64,000 bases of DNA from VRUE01 sp963715625 (GCA_963715625.1 OY970260.1:1178001-1242000); one strand, 5' to 3'. Shown: positions 32,041-41,037, numbered from the stretch's first letter. The notes: generated by a model not told the origin, from the sequence alone. Made by a program: numbers and translations.

Positions 32041-32459
32041 CGCTGATCCTCGACGCCGGCACGCTCTTCGCCCAGGCCGACGCCGACGATCCCGAGCACG
32101 AGGCGGTCGTCGCGCTCTTCGAGGCAGAGCGGGGGCCGCTCGTCACCTCGCAGGTGGCGGTAGCCGAGGCCGACTACCTGATCCTCACCCGGCTCGGCGT
32201 CGACGTCGAGCTCGCCTTCCTCGACGACCTTGCCACCGGAACCTTCGTCGTCGACTGCCTCGATCGCAAGGAGTTGGGCGGGGCCCGCGACCTGGCGCGC
32301 CGCTACCGCGACCTCGAGCTGGGCCTGGCCGACGCCTCGCTCGCCGTGCTCGCCGACCGCCACCGGACCGATCGGATCGCCAGCTTCGACGAGCGGGCCT
32401 TCCGGGCGATGATCCCGCTGCGGGGCGGCGCCTTCACCGTCCTCCCCGCGGACTCGTAA
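32037..32459 (+). CDS. PIN-domain toxin
   Basis: 140 residues. LILDAGTLFAQADADDPEH (Asp), SQVAVAEADYLILTRLG (Glu), LGLADASLAVLADRH (Asp), IASFDERAFRAM (Asp): a full PIN set. Forms a pair with the ribbon-helix-helix antitoxin upstream. First cargo unit of segment B. Confidence 0.88.
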   Translation: MTLILDAGTLFAQADADDPEHEAVVALFEAERGPLVTSQVAVAEADYLILTRLGVDVELAFLDDLATGTFVVDCLDRKELGGARDLARRYRDLELGLADASLAVLADRHRTDRIASFDERAFRAMIPLRGGAFTVLPADS

Positions 32460-32511
32460 GTAACCGTTTCGGGCGCCGGTGCCCGGTCTACATAAGGGGG
32501 CGTTATCGGGC

Positions 32512-33267
32512 GTGGGAGGCCGGTCCTTCTCCGCGGGCCCCAACGTCAACTCGGTGCTGAGCGGCCTCGCCGATCACGAGGGGCGGCGCTGGCCGCTTTT
32601 CTTCAAGCCGACCGGCGGGGTCAAGCGGAGCGCGGCTGCGCTATATGGCCACCTGAGCCCGGTCGACGTGGGGATCCACGAGGTGGCCGCCTGGTGGATG
32701 GCGCGCGAGCTGGGCCCGCCCTGGAGCGAGCTGGTGGCCCCGGCCGTCTGGCTCGACCCGCTGGAGGCGAGCGACATCGACGAGTGTGGCCCGGTGTCCC
32801 TCGGCATGGGCGGTGTCGCCGCACTGCCCGAACCGGGCGAGGGCTTCGATCGGCTGATCTCCGACGCGGCGTTCTTCGATGCGCTGATCGGGTCCCAGGA
32901 CCGCCACGACCAGAACCTGCGTGCCGCGCGCCCGCCGCAGTTGGGGTTGATCGACCATGGCTACGCTTTTGCCCTCCGCGGCGATTACCACAACGCCTAT
33001 CCGACGGCCGGCTTCTTCTTGCAATTGCGCTTCGGCAAGCGTCGCTTCATCGCGCCCGGCCAGCCGGTCCTCGACTACAGCGGCGTGGGTTCGCTCTCGG
33101 TGGGGCTGGCAGGGCACGAGAAGGAGGCGCTCGAGAGGCTGCTGGCCGATCGCGAGGAGCTGCTCGGCGTCGGCCCGATTTTGAGCGACGACCGGGCCGA
33201 GGCCTTGCGCCTGCGTGCAGCGCGCATGCTCCAGACCGGCGAGGTGCTGGCGCCGGGAGATTTCTAG
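32512..33267 (+). CDS. HipA/PI3K-like kinase-fold protein
   Basis: 251 residues from GTG 32512 (GTG 32479 also possible). Nucleotide-binding LFFKPTGGVKR, catalytic loop ALIGSQDRHDQNL (Asp-Arg-His-x-x-Asn) and metal site LGLIDHGYAF. The spacing matches HipA-like and related PI3/4-kinase-fold kinases. Upstream of a small unknown gene and an XRE gene, so a toxin-antitoxin role is possible but the protein is shorter than HipA and lacks its N-terminal subdomain. Confidence 0.7.
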   Translation: MGGRSFSAGPNVNSVLSGLADHEGRRWPLFFKPTGGVKRSAAALYGHLSPVDVGIHEVAAWWMARELGPPWSELVAPAVWLDPLEASDIDECGPVSLGMGGVAALPEPGEGFDRLISDAAFFDALIGSQDRHDQNLRAARPPQLGLIDHGYAFALRGDYHNAYPTAGFFLQLRFGKRRFIAPGQPVLDYSGVGSLSVGLAGHEKEALERLLADREELLGVGPILSDDRAEALRLRAARMLQTGEVLAPGDF

Positions 33268-33321
33268 GACTGGGTTGCTATAGTCTGTTGGGCTATACAG
33301 CGTCCCTTGAAGGAGGCAAAG

Positions 33322-33657
33322 ATGGTTCGCGTCAGAATCCTCGTCAACGAGATCAGTCCCGAGGGGGAGCTGGTGGAGCGGCTTGCCGCGGCGTTCGAGG
33401 TGCGGGAGCAGGACTTGAGTCTCAGCGAGGGAGACGCCCGCTACGTGCAGCTCGGAATGCCCGTCTACAGCGAGCGCTACGGCAGGCAAATCGATTTCGA
33501 CACCGACGGCGAGGAGTGGGCGCGTAACCTGCCGAGCGCCTACCGCAACGGGGCGATCGTCGTCGAGGCCGAGACGGCGGCCCTCGGCGCTCTCAGTGGG
33601 GAGGCGCAGCAAGGCGGCGAGCGCCTCGCAGCGCCGCAGGCATTCGCGGCGGAGTAA
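33322..33657 (+). CDS. Unknown protein between kinase and XRE genes
   Basis: 111 residues from ATG 33322 with AAGGAGG upstream. VRILVNEISPEGELVERLAAAFEVREQDLSLSEGDARYVQLGMPVY is acidic and mixed alpha/beta; the tail is Ala/Gln-rich. The direct repeat GCTATA...GCTATA (about 33279 and 33292) lies in its promoter region and could be an operator. Two bases before the XRE gene, so clearly co-transcribed with it. Confidence 0.6.
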   Translation: MVRVRILVNEISPEGELVERLAAAFEVREQDLSLSEGDARYVQLGMPVYSERYGRQIDFDTDGEEWARNLPSAYRNGAIVVEAETAALGALSGEAQQGGERLAAPQAFAAE

Positions 33658-33659
33658 GC

Positions 33660-33926
33660 GTGCCCCGCACGCGGCGCTCTGACGTTCACGCGCAACTGGT
33701 CGGGCAGCGCCTTCGCGCTGCCCGCCAGGAGGTGGGCCTGACTCAGCGCCAACTGGCCGAGCGCCTGGGTGTCTCCCAGCCGGTGGTCGCCGCGCTGGAG
33801 GGGGGCGGCGGTAACCCGACGATCGGCCAGCTGGCGGCTGTCGCCGAGGCCCTGCAAGTCGGCTTCGACGTGCAGTTCGAGCTGTTGCCGGCCACGCGCC
33901 GGGCAGGCGAGGTGATCCCGCCCTAG
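33660..33926 (+). CDS. XRE-family HTH regulator (HipB-like)
   Basis: 88 residues from GTG 33660. VGQRLRAARQEVGLTQRQLAERLGVSQPVVAALEGGGGNPTIGQLAAVAEAL is a full Cro/CI domain with a short beta tail (VGFDVQFELLPA), as in HipB. With the kinase and the unknown protein it makes a three-gene group resembling HipBST-style modules in content but not in order. Confidence 0.8.
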   Translation: MPRTRRSDVHAQLVGQRLRAARQEVGLTQRQLAERLGVSQPVVAALEGGGGNPTIGQLAAVAEALQVGFDVQFELLPATRRAGEVIPP

Positions 33927-34101
33927 CGGTCCTATCCACGGGATGTTGTGAACGCGGCTGATCGGTGGCCGGCCGCCCGGATCGAGTTCAGCATCCCGCC
34001 GGTTCTCCAGATCCGATTTTCGAGTCTCCTCGAGACTCTCAGACTCTGCCCGGTTCAAGAAATCCAAGCGCATAACGCCGGGTCTTAGCGATTGCGCAAC
34101 G

Positions 34102-35712
34102 ATGGACACGATGGGCCATTTCTCAGTGGAGCCGAACCCTCCCGCCCTGGAGACTGCTCGCGCTCGTGGCCTCTTCAGCCAGTTCGGCTGGCAGCTGCAC
34201 CTGGGACCCGAGAGCGACGGACTCGACGCACGCCTCGTCTCCACGCATGAGCTCCACCACGACCGATTGCAGGTCACCACGGCCCACGGGTTCCTGATCC
34301 ACGTCGTGGCCGCACTCTACAAGGAGACCGGCGAGGGGAGATGGGGCGAGCTGGAAGACGGCCTTCAGGCCGTGGCCTACCGGGTCCACGAGCAGTTCGC
34401 GACCTGGATGTCGGCGACGACCCTGGGGCTCAGCCGCGATGAGCTGGCCGGGCACCTGCCGAGCTACCTCGGGTACTTCGATGATGCCCAGGAACTGGTC
34501 GCCTCCGCCCCCAGCCCCTACCTGCGCATGCATCTGGTCTACGCCGCGCACCGTGCCGCGATGCAGTCCGAGGTTCTGCGCATCGCGGCCGACCGCGGGA
34601 TCGCTGAGCTCCGCCTTGCCGACCTGGACCGGACCCAGCAGCCGGACTGGCGGATAGCCCGGTTCGATCCACGCGCGTTCGACGGATTCGCCGCGGACGT
34701 CGAGCGCCGCTGGGGAGGCGACGAGCGGTGGCCGGCCCTCCTCGCGTCTACGCTGAGCACCGAGCTGTACGGGCTCGCGTACGAGGACATCTGGGATGAC
34801 GTCAACCAGCGAGCCTACGAGCTCGCCCGCCGGGTGCTGAGCGAGCGAGGCGCGCGGGCGCTCGAGTACGACGGCCACACCGGGTGGACAGCGCCGGCGC
34901 TGGAGCAGGCTCGGAAGATCGCCGGTACCCGGCTCGGCGTCCGGCTGGGGTCGGAGATGCCGGAGATGCCGGGCGCCGATGTCGCGGTCTTTTCCATGGA
35001 GGGCGAGACGATCGTGCTCCGCGACGCGCCTCTGCCGGCAGTGGTCCTCGACTGCAGCCCGCTCGACATGATCGCCGGCGAGGAGCCCTTCGAGCACGTC
35101 TACGTCTCCATACGACAGATCTCGAGGCTGCGGGCGCAATGGTTGACCGAGGATCCCGACGCGATCGGCTCAAGCGAGGTCGTGGCCCTGGCTCGCCGCA
35201 CGGTGCTGACCGAGGAGGGCCGTCTCGTCGAGCTCTGCCCGGTGGCCGACCCCCAGGAGCTCAGCGGCTCCCAGGTGCCTATCTACGGCGATATCTCGAT
35301 GGCGGTGCTGGACGATGGCCCGCGAATCGAGGCCTGGGAGTCGCTGATCCGGCCAGACAGGTTCGTCGTGCTCTGGGATCTGCGCCCCACGCACCACATC
35401 CGCCTGTGGCTGGGCGAGCCCGGGCATCGCCTCCGCTACTGCGTCCTCAACGCAGAGCGCTCGGGTCGCACAACCATGGTCTTCGTCGCTCAAGTCATCT
35501 CCGACGGCGGACGATCGCGCCTGTTCGTCGCGCCGAGCTCGGACCTCTTCGTTCGCTCGCTTCGCGCCTGGCTCGTCGAGGCCGGCCTCGACGAGCGCGC
35601 CGTCCTCGACGAAGGGCTGGCAGCCGAGGCGGATACGGCGTTGCAGATAGGCCTGGGCCATATGCTGGGCGAGGAGATGACCTTCGACTTCCTGGCGGGG
35701 CGGCGGCCGTGA
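34102..35712 (+). CDS. Unknown protein with a HELHH motif
   Basis: 536 residues. HELHH at residues 49-53 has the HExxH zinc-peptidase form, followed by TTAHGFLIHVVAALYKE, but no further ligand is obvious. The remainder alternates helical and strand regions; HIRLWLGEPGHRLRYCVLN and FDFLAGRRP are distinctive. No family recognised. Its stop overlaps the next gene (GTGA), so the two form an operon. Start ATG 34102 or the ATG four codons on (34111). Confidence 0.6.
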   Translation: MDTMGHFSVEPNPPALETARARGLFSQFGWQLHLGPESDGLDARLVSTHELHHDRLQVTTAHGFLIHVVAALYKETGEGRWGELEDGLQAVAYRVHEQFATWMSATTLGLSRDELAGHLPSYLGYFDDAQELVASAPSPYLRMHLVYAAHRAAMQSEVLRIAADRGIAELRLADLDRTQQPDWRIARFDPRAFDGFAADVERRWGGDERWPALLASTLSTELYGLAYEDIWDDVNQRAYELARRVLSERGARALEYDGHTGWTAPALEQARKIAGTRLGVRLGSEMPEMPGADVAVFSMEGETIVLRDAPLPAVVLDCSPLDMIAGEEPFEHVYVSIRQISRLRAQWLTEDPDAIGSSEVVALARRTVLTEEGRLVELCPVADPQELSGSQVPIYGDISMAVLDDGPRIEAWESLIRPDRFVVLWDLRPTHHIRLWLGEPGHRLRYCVLNAERSGRTTMVFVAQVISDGGRSRLFVAPSSDLFVRSLRAWLVEAGLDERAVLDEGLAAEADTALQIGLGHMLGEEMTFDFLAGRRP

Positions 35713-36287
35713 CCGATGCGATCCTGGACGCGCTCGGAAGCGACCGCGAGCTGCGCGAGCCCGAGCTTCAGAGCACCGTGGCGCGCCTGACGGACTTGGA
35801 CGGGGAGGCGCTACGGGTCGCGACTCGGACCGCCGAGGCCGTGATCGTCGTCGGGCTTGACGAGCGGGCACTGCATGCCCGCCCCGGGGGGTGGGTGCTC
35901 CGGCTCGGCGACGCCACGGCGCGGGCCGGACTGGCGACGGCGGTCACCGCCGGCGTCATGGCCGCCGCGGGCTTCGACCAGCTACCGGCCCTCGTCCTGC
36001 CGGCCGTCCTGCCGCTGCTGATCGACCTCGATCACGTCGAGCTCTCGCCGGGCGACCGCCATGTCCTCGCCACCCTTCGCCTCCAGCCTGATGTCGTCAA
36101 CACCGAGAACTCGCCGCCGGCGCTCTACGACGCGTTGCCTGCGGATCTGCGCGACCAGGTCTCGATGCCCGACTTTCTCGATTTGATTGAGCGTCTCCGA
36201 GACGCCGGTCAGGCGGACACCGACGACGGCATCGTGATCGTCCGGGACGAGACCGACCCCGCGTGGTTGCGCTTCCGCTTGAAGTAG
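35709..36287 (+). CDS. Unknown protein coupled to the HELHH gene
   Basis: 192 residues from GTG 35709. Helical start, a hydrophobic middle (ATAVTAGVMAAAGFDQLPALVLPAVLPLLIDLDHVEL) and a mixed end DDGIVIVRDETDPAWLRFRLK. No family. Translationally coupled to the upstream gene and last gene before the inverted-site segment. Confidence 0.6.
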   Translation: MTDAILDALGSDRELREPELQSTVARLTDLDGEALRVATRTAEAVIVVGLDERALHARPGGWVLRLGDATARAGLATAVTAGVMAAAGFDQLPALVLPAVLPLLIDLDHVELSPGDRHVLATLRLQPDVVNTENSPPALYDALPADLRDQVSMPDFLDLIERLRDAGQADTDDGIVIVRDETDPAWLRFRLK

Positions 36288-36455
36288 ACCGGCCCCGAGA
36301 TGCCAAGCAACGTGGCCTCACCCCATCCAGGCGTCTCGATCCTGCTGACGCCGCTCTGGAATGAGCGCCTACCGCTCATCCGAACATGGGCATTTGGGAC
36401 TCTTACGGACTGAATTAGGAATGCAATAGTATCCGCCACGGTGTCAGCCAGTTGG

Positions 36456-36473
36456 GATAACTAGGAATTATCG
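36456..36473 (+). other. Putative recombination site, left copy
   Basis: GATAACTAGGAATTATCG. Half-sites GATAA and TTATC flank the seven-base CTAGGAA, like Xer/tyrosine recombinase core sites. The identical 18 bases occur inverted at 40074-40091. It ends one base before the ATG of the ATP-grasp gene and supplies its AGGA ribosome site. Confidence 0.75.
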
Positions 36474-37589
36474 ATGCATGTGGAGGCTGGCCCCCGTGCA
36501 GTCGCGGAGCATCTGAGAAGTCTCGAGCGTGCCCTGGCAGACCGCGCTCACGACCTGGCGCTTTACCTTGTTTTTGATCGTCCCCAGCGTGTCGACGACC
36601 GACCTGGCCTAGCCCGCAGCTTCTTCGCCCAGAGGTGCGCCTCCGAAAAGCACTTGTCGCAGATCATCGACGCCTTCCGAGGCACTGGCGCTTATGTCGA
36701 GCTCTTCGAAGGAGAGATCCCCTTCCTCAAGGCCTTGGCGGAAGGTCGCCTGCAAGCGATGCCACAGCAGTTGAAGGTCGCCTACAACGAGATAGAGGGA
36801 GGCATCTCTTGGGACGGTTTTGAACCGGGTCGCAAGGCTCTGATCCCGGCGGTCACCGATGCCTATGACCTTCTTTGCTCGAACTCACATGCGTACGCAT
36901 GCGCGCTCGGGCGTCACAAGTTCCACTACTTCACGATCCTTCACGAGATGGGAGTGCGCACCCCGGAGACGTGGCACTTCCGTCCGGATCGAGGCTGGGC
37001 CGGCGATCAAAGTCCCCCTCGGGAAATGAAGGTGATCGTAAAGTTGACCTACGAGAATTGGTCGGTCGGGGTGACGGATGCCTCCGTCTTCCAGGTCGAC
37101 GAGTCATGTGATGAGCGCGTCGGCGAGATCGCGGCAAGCATCGGCCAGCCCGTGACCGTGCAGCAGTTCATTCGTGGCCGTGAGGTGGGCGTCTCGGTGT
37201 TTTCAACCCCCGATTTGTTCATCCCCCCGCCGGTCGAAACGATCTTGGAGAAGGCGCCCGACAGCTCTGACGCCGTCATGACGATCTACGACAACCTGAA
37301 CGACGAGGGCATCACGCTCGCGCCCTACAGAGGGACGCCGGAGGTAATGGCTGAGCTCGTCGAGGGCGCGGCCCGGGCGTTCGACGTTCTCGAGCTTGGC
37401 TCGTTCGCTCGGTTTGATTTCCGGGTCGACGCAGAAGAACGGACGTGGATCACGGACGTAGGCGTCTCTCCGGGGATCAGTGAGACGGATGCCGCCTTTC
37501 TCTCGATGGCCGATCTGGGCTTCGATCATCCGAGCTTCCTTCGGGCGGTTCTGGCAGCGACGCTGGCTACGCACGGTCGGCTGAATTAG
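36474..37589 (+). CDS. ATP-grasp ligase (D-Ala-D-Ala ligase-like)
   Basis: 371 residues from ATG 36474. N-terminal domain with LALYLVFDRPQRV; EALEGRLQAM-type helix region; SNSHAYACALGRHKFHYFTILHEMGVRTPETW (lid/helix before the ATP site), MKVIVKLTYENWSVGV, VQQFIRGREVGVSVF, and C-terminal LGSFARFDFRVDAEERTWITDVGVSPGI with the metal-binding acidic residues. The fold is that of D-Ala-D-Ala ligases, but the catalytic details differ, so the substrate may be another amino acid or peptide. It ends overlapping the convergent STAND gene by 4 bp. The ATG abuts the left recombination site. Confidence 0.75.
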   Translation: MHVEAGPRAVAEHLRSLERALADRAHDLALYLVFDRPQRVDDRPGLARSFFAQRCASEKHLSQIIDAFRGTGAYVELFEGEIPFLKALAEGRLQAMPQQLKVAYNEIEGGISWDGFEPGRKALIPAVTDAYDLLCSNSHAYACALGRHKFHYFTILHEMGVRTPETWHFRPDRGWAGDQSPPREMKVIVKLTYENWSVGVTDASVFQVDESCDERVGEIAASIGQPVTVQQFIRGREVGVSVFSTPDLFIPPPVETILEKAPDSSDAVMTIYDNLNDEGITLAPYRGTPEVMAELVEGAARAFDVLELGSFARFDFRVDAEERTWITDVGVSPGISETDAAFLSMADLGFDHPSFLRAVLAATLATHGRLN

Positions 37590-40072
37590 TTCTCCCCGCG
37601 CCAGAGCTCGACCGCCGGCAAGACGAACCCGTGCGCGGAGTTATTCCAGAGCGACCCGCGATCCGGGTGATGCTCAAGCAGGAAGACATCGAACTCGGTG
37701 GGTGTCATCACGTTGCCTGCGGCTATCTCCGGCGAGAGGAGTTCGTGACGAAGAAGCAGGAGATCACGGTCGGTGTAGTTGCTTTCCGCGGCCACCGAGG
37801 TAAGCGAAGGCCACTCCAGCTGCGCCCGCTCGAGGTCTCCACTGACGAAACTGACCGCGCAGCGGTTGCCGCGAATCAGGTAGATCATGCTGGGCTCTGG
37901 AGATGTACGTGTCTGCGTCAACTCCGTGTCGAGGCGATCCAAAATTTGGAATGCCTCTTCGCAGTATCCGGCCAGGGCCAGATAGACAGCCAAGGCATTT
38001 TCGGGGTAATAGGGATCGTCTGCGAACCCGTGTTCCTCGACGATTTTTCTCTGACGGAGAACAGCCTCCTTCGCATCGACCATCCCAAGCCGGTACTCAG
38101 CTTGCAGCTGATTTGTGTAGGGATAATGCGCGCGAGCGAACGCCTCTGTGTCGTATTTGGCCATGAATTGAACCAGTTCGAGGCTGACTTCATGGGCCTC
38201 CGGGTACTCCGCGTTTTCGATGAGATTCGCCACCAAGTTGACCATGCAGCGGTAATACTCGCCGGGTCGGCGAACCACCAGATCCCCCTCCTTGGGCTCG
38301 AAGTGAGCGACGGCCTCACGGACCCGATCGAGAGCAGCGTTCGACGGGTGGAGGCCACCTGCACAGCGATCAAGCGTGTACAGGGCATCCTCCGCGGCAG
38401 GATCGTAACTGGCCCTGTCCGACAGTAAGTGGATGATCCGGGCCTCCAATGCCCAGCCCGGCTGCTTGTCTCTCAGGTGGAAGAAGCCATACAAGAGCAG
38501 CAGCATGAGCCGCATGCCGATCTCCGGCTCCTCTTCGATATAGCCATCCCATGATTCGAGAATCAGCCGTCCCTTCGCGCGGTCCTGCTCACTGCGAGTT
38601 GACATCAGGCACATCGCCCGCAGGTAATCGGCCTCGGCCGCAACTGGCTTCGCGAGGCTGCGTGGCAGGCGGTTGAGCGTTGTCATGCAATCCCCAAAGC
38701 GACACGCTCGGAGGCACTTGAGGGCGTCGGTGAGGAGTTCAACGATTGGGGCCACCCCCTCGGCCGAGATGGCGTTGAGGATCGCCGGTGGTTGCTTTTC
38801 CCACGGTCGTCCCTCCCTCGCCGCCTGTAGAGCCGCGAGGATTCCGAAGACGGCGGCCTCTTTCGGAGCGTCACCGTCGAGGGCATTGACGCAGCGAAGG
38901 TCGTAGTCGCTCGGCCGCAGGCGCTTGAGGCACTTCCCCCAGCGTTCGTGAATGGTCGCCCGATCTTCGCCGCCGAGGCCGAGGAAGTAGCGGTGGTAGT
39001 GCTCGTGAACGAAGATCCAACTTTCTTCCATCGTTTCCAAGATCTGCTCCTCCCGACAGAAACGCAGCAATCGGGCGGTCTCAGATTCCTCCACGCTCGA
39101 TGCACACATGACTTCGCCGCGGTTGAAAGCCAGGCCGAGAATGGCCGCGACTTCGAGGAGCTCTACCGCCTGTCTGCCGGTTGGCCCTAGGTTTCGCATC
39201 CGTTCTGAGAGCAGGCTCCGCACGAACTTCCGCTCGTCGGTGATGGCAAGGAACATCTCACCTTCTCCTGCTGCGATGCGGGCCGCACACTTACTGGCAA
39301 GAGCGAGGTTCCCCCCTGAGAGCCTGAATACGGCTTCGGTGATCTCTGCCGATGGCACCACCCCGGTGCCCAGCGCGCAGAGAACCGCGCCGAAGTCCTC
39401 CAGAGGCACTCGCGGTAGCTTCATATGTTGGGTTTCCAGCGGTGAAAGCAAGGCATCACGTGCCTCAGGGTGGACTGCCGGTTGGTGGCGCTCCGTCGTC
39501 TGAACCGCTAGGACGCGCATCTCGGTGAGGAAAGTGAACGACTCGGACATGCGCTGGTCGCGGAGGCTGCCGAGCAGGTTCAGCGACCTCGCATCCCACC
39601 AGTGCAGGTTGTCGGCGATCAACAAGATCGGGCCCTTCTGGCCCAGTTTTGCGAGCCTGACGAGGATGTCTTGCTCCTGGTCATCGAGGAGGATCGCCTG
39701 ATTGCGCTGCCGCATGCGTCTGGTTTCAGCCAGGACTTCGATCCCCGTGGTCAGGAGGCCGCCGGTGCCCAGAAGGTTCTCTCCAGACTTGGCGAGCTTC
39801 GCCAGTATCTGCGCCCAGGCGATGTTCCCCCCCACCCCCCTCATCGCCGACTTCAAGACGTAAAGGGACACGTCGCTCCTCCGCGGAGCCCCTTCCGCCA
39901 CTACTGCGCTGCCGCCTGCCAGCTCCCAAGCCGTACCCACCCCGAGAGCGAGGCGGGACTTGCCACAGCCGGGAGGCCCTTCCACGACCTGGATATCCGA
40001 GTCGCCCATCAGCGACAAGGACACGTCGGCAATGGTCTCGTCGTAGCCGAGGACCTCCCAGAGCTCGGACAA
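37586..40072 (-). CDS. STAND-type NTPase with helical (TPR-like) C-terminus
   Basis: 828 residues from TTG 40072, one base outside the right-hand recombination site, which provides AGGA. Walker A VEGPPGCGKSRLAL near residue 35, ILLIADNLHWWD as Walker B near 155, then winged-helix-like and long helical repeat regions (EADYLRAMCLMSTRSEQDRAKG, LALAGYCEEAFQILDRLDTEL). This is the MalT/STAND architecture: inactive until a ligand is bound, then oligomerising. No DNA-binding LuxR tail is seen. Open frame continues 151 codons upstream over the recombinase gene but is antisense there. Its ribosome site and likely transcript come from the recombinase side in the present orientation. Confidence 0.75.
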   Translation of the reverse strand: MSELWEVLGYDETIADVSLSLMGDSDIQVVEGPPGCGKSRLALGVGTAWELAGGSAVVAEGAPRRSDVSLYVLKSAMRGVGGNIAWAQILAKLAKSGENLLGTGGLLTTGIEVLAETRRMRQRNQAILLDDQEQDILVRLAKLGQKGPILLIADNLHWWDARSLNLLGSLRDQRMSESFTFLTEMRVLAVQTTERHQPAVHPEARDALLSPLETQHMKLPRVPLEDFGAVLCALGTGVVPSAEITEAVFRLSGGNLALASKCAARIAAGEGEMFLAITDERKFVRSLLSERMRNLGPTGRQAVELLEVAAILGLAFNRGEVMCASSVEESETARLLRFCREEQILETMEESWIFVHEHYHRYFLGLGGEDRATIHERWGKCLKRLRPSDYDLRCVNALDGDAPKEAAVFGILAALQAAREGRPWEKQPPAILNAISAEGVAPIVELLTDALKCLRACRFGDCMTTLNRLPRSLAKPVAAEADYLRAMCLMSTRSEQDRAKGRLILESWDGYIEEEPEIGMRLMLLLLYGFFHLRDKQPGWALEARIIHLLSDRASYDPAAEDALYTLDRCAGGLHPSNAALDRVREAVAHFEPKEGDLVVRRPGEYYRCMVNLVANLIENAEYPEAHEVSLELVQFMAKYDTEAFARAHYPYTNQLQAEYRLGMVDAKEAVLRQRKIVEEHGFADDPYYPENALAVYLALAGYCEEAFQILDRLDTELTQTRTSPEPSMIYLIRGNRCAVSFVSGDLERAQLEWPSLTSVAAESNYTDRDLLLLRHELLSPEIAAGNVMTPTEFDVFLLEHHPDRGSLWNNSAHGFVLPAVELWRGEN

Positions 40073-40073
40073 C

Positions 40074-40091
40074 CGATAATTCCTAGTTATC
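40074..40091 (-). other. Putative recombination site, right inverted copy
   Basis: On the minus strand GATAACTAGGAATTATCG, identical to the left site but inverted relative to it. With the adjacent base it forms CGATAA-CTAGGAA-TTATCG, a 6-7-6 palindromic arrangement. It contains the stop codon (40087-40089) of the tyrosine recombinase gene and precedes the STAND gene TTG. Confidence 0.75.
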
Positions 40092-41037
40092 GCGCCTGAA
40101 CGAACCTCCCGAGGACGTCGGCGTCCGAAACGACGCGGCGCAGGGCGCGGTCTGAGACGTGGGTGTAGATCTCTGTCGTGCTGAGGCTGGCGTGGCCGAG
40201 GAGGCGCTGGATGTAGCGGATGTCGACGCCAGCCTCGATCAACTGGGTCGCCGCGGTGTGGCGCAGCATGTGGGGGGTGACATGGGTTTCGAGGTCGGCA
40301 GCCCGGGCCGCTTTGGCAAGGCGGGATCGCATTGCCGGCGGGGTGAGTGGGTCGTAATGCAGGTTGAAGAGTAGATAGGGGTGGTCGAGGTCGAGCGAGG
40401 ATCGCGCTTCGATATAGGCGCTTGTGAGGCTCGCAATCCAGTCGTTCGTGAGGAAGACCTGCCGCTCGCGGCGCCCCTTGCCGACCAGCCGTAATGCTCT
40501 GCCTGGCAGATCGATGTCGTGGCACCTGATGCTCACGCTCTCGTTGACTCGGATCCCGGTGGCGACCATCAGTGCGACGGCGAGAAGAGTCGTTGACTCA
40601 TGGGGACTTTCTTCAACCGTCCGGCTGTCGGGCTCCGTGTTGGCGTTGACGCCGGCCGTCAAGGCGAGGAACCGCATCAAGCGGTCGAGTTCGTGAGCTG
40701 GCAGGGTGCGAGGGAGTCAACGGGATCGCCCCAGGGCGAGGCTTGCGCCATTCCATGGGTCGACGGCAAGAAGGCCCTGGGAGAGCATCCAGCGGCAGAA
40801 GCCGCGCAAGGCCGCGGCTCGCCTCTTCAGCGAGGCGGGAGAGAGGTTGGCGGCCTTCTCTCGCTCGATGAAGGAGATCACGTTGTCCTGCTCGATCTCC
40901 GCGGCCGTGAAGCCGGCTCCCACGTACCGCTCGAAGCTGGCGAGGTCCGCATCGTAGGCGCGGATGGTGTGCGGCGATAGGTCCCGCGTCGCGAGCAGCC
41001 AGCGTATGTAGCGCCCACGGGCTTGGTCTATCTGCAT
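40087..41037 (-). pseudogene. Tyrosine recombinase (XerC/D-like) interrupted by an in-frame TGA
   Basis: From ATG 41037 (a TTG at 41058 is also possible) come a SAM-like core-binding domain (ARGRYIRWLLATRDLSPHTI, LKRRAAALRGFCRWMLSQG) and then TGA at 40717-40719 in the interdomain linker; after it, in the same frame, LPRTLPAHELDRLMRF and the catalytic domain: ATGIRVNE (Arg), HMLRHTAAT (His, Arg), LLGHASLSTTEIYTHV (His, Tyr). Change of CGA to TGA would explain it. Full length would be 316 residues, normal for Xer. It may be dead, read through, or made as two parts: M of RLMRF at 40680 could restart the catalytic domain. Confidence 0.8.

Noticed and set aside
40073..40525. N-terminal extension of the STAND protein by 151 codons
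   Set aside because: It overlaps the recombinase catalytic domain in another frame and reads as Pro/His/Arg-rich noise; homology-like sequence begins only at LSELWEVLGYDE.
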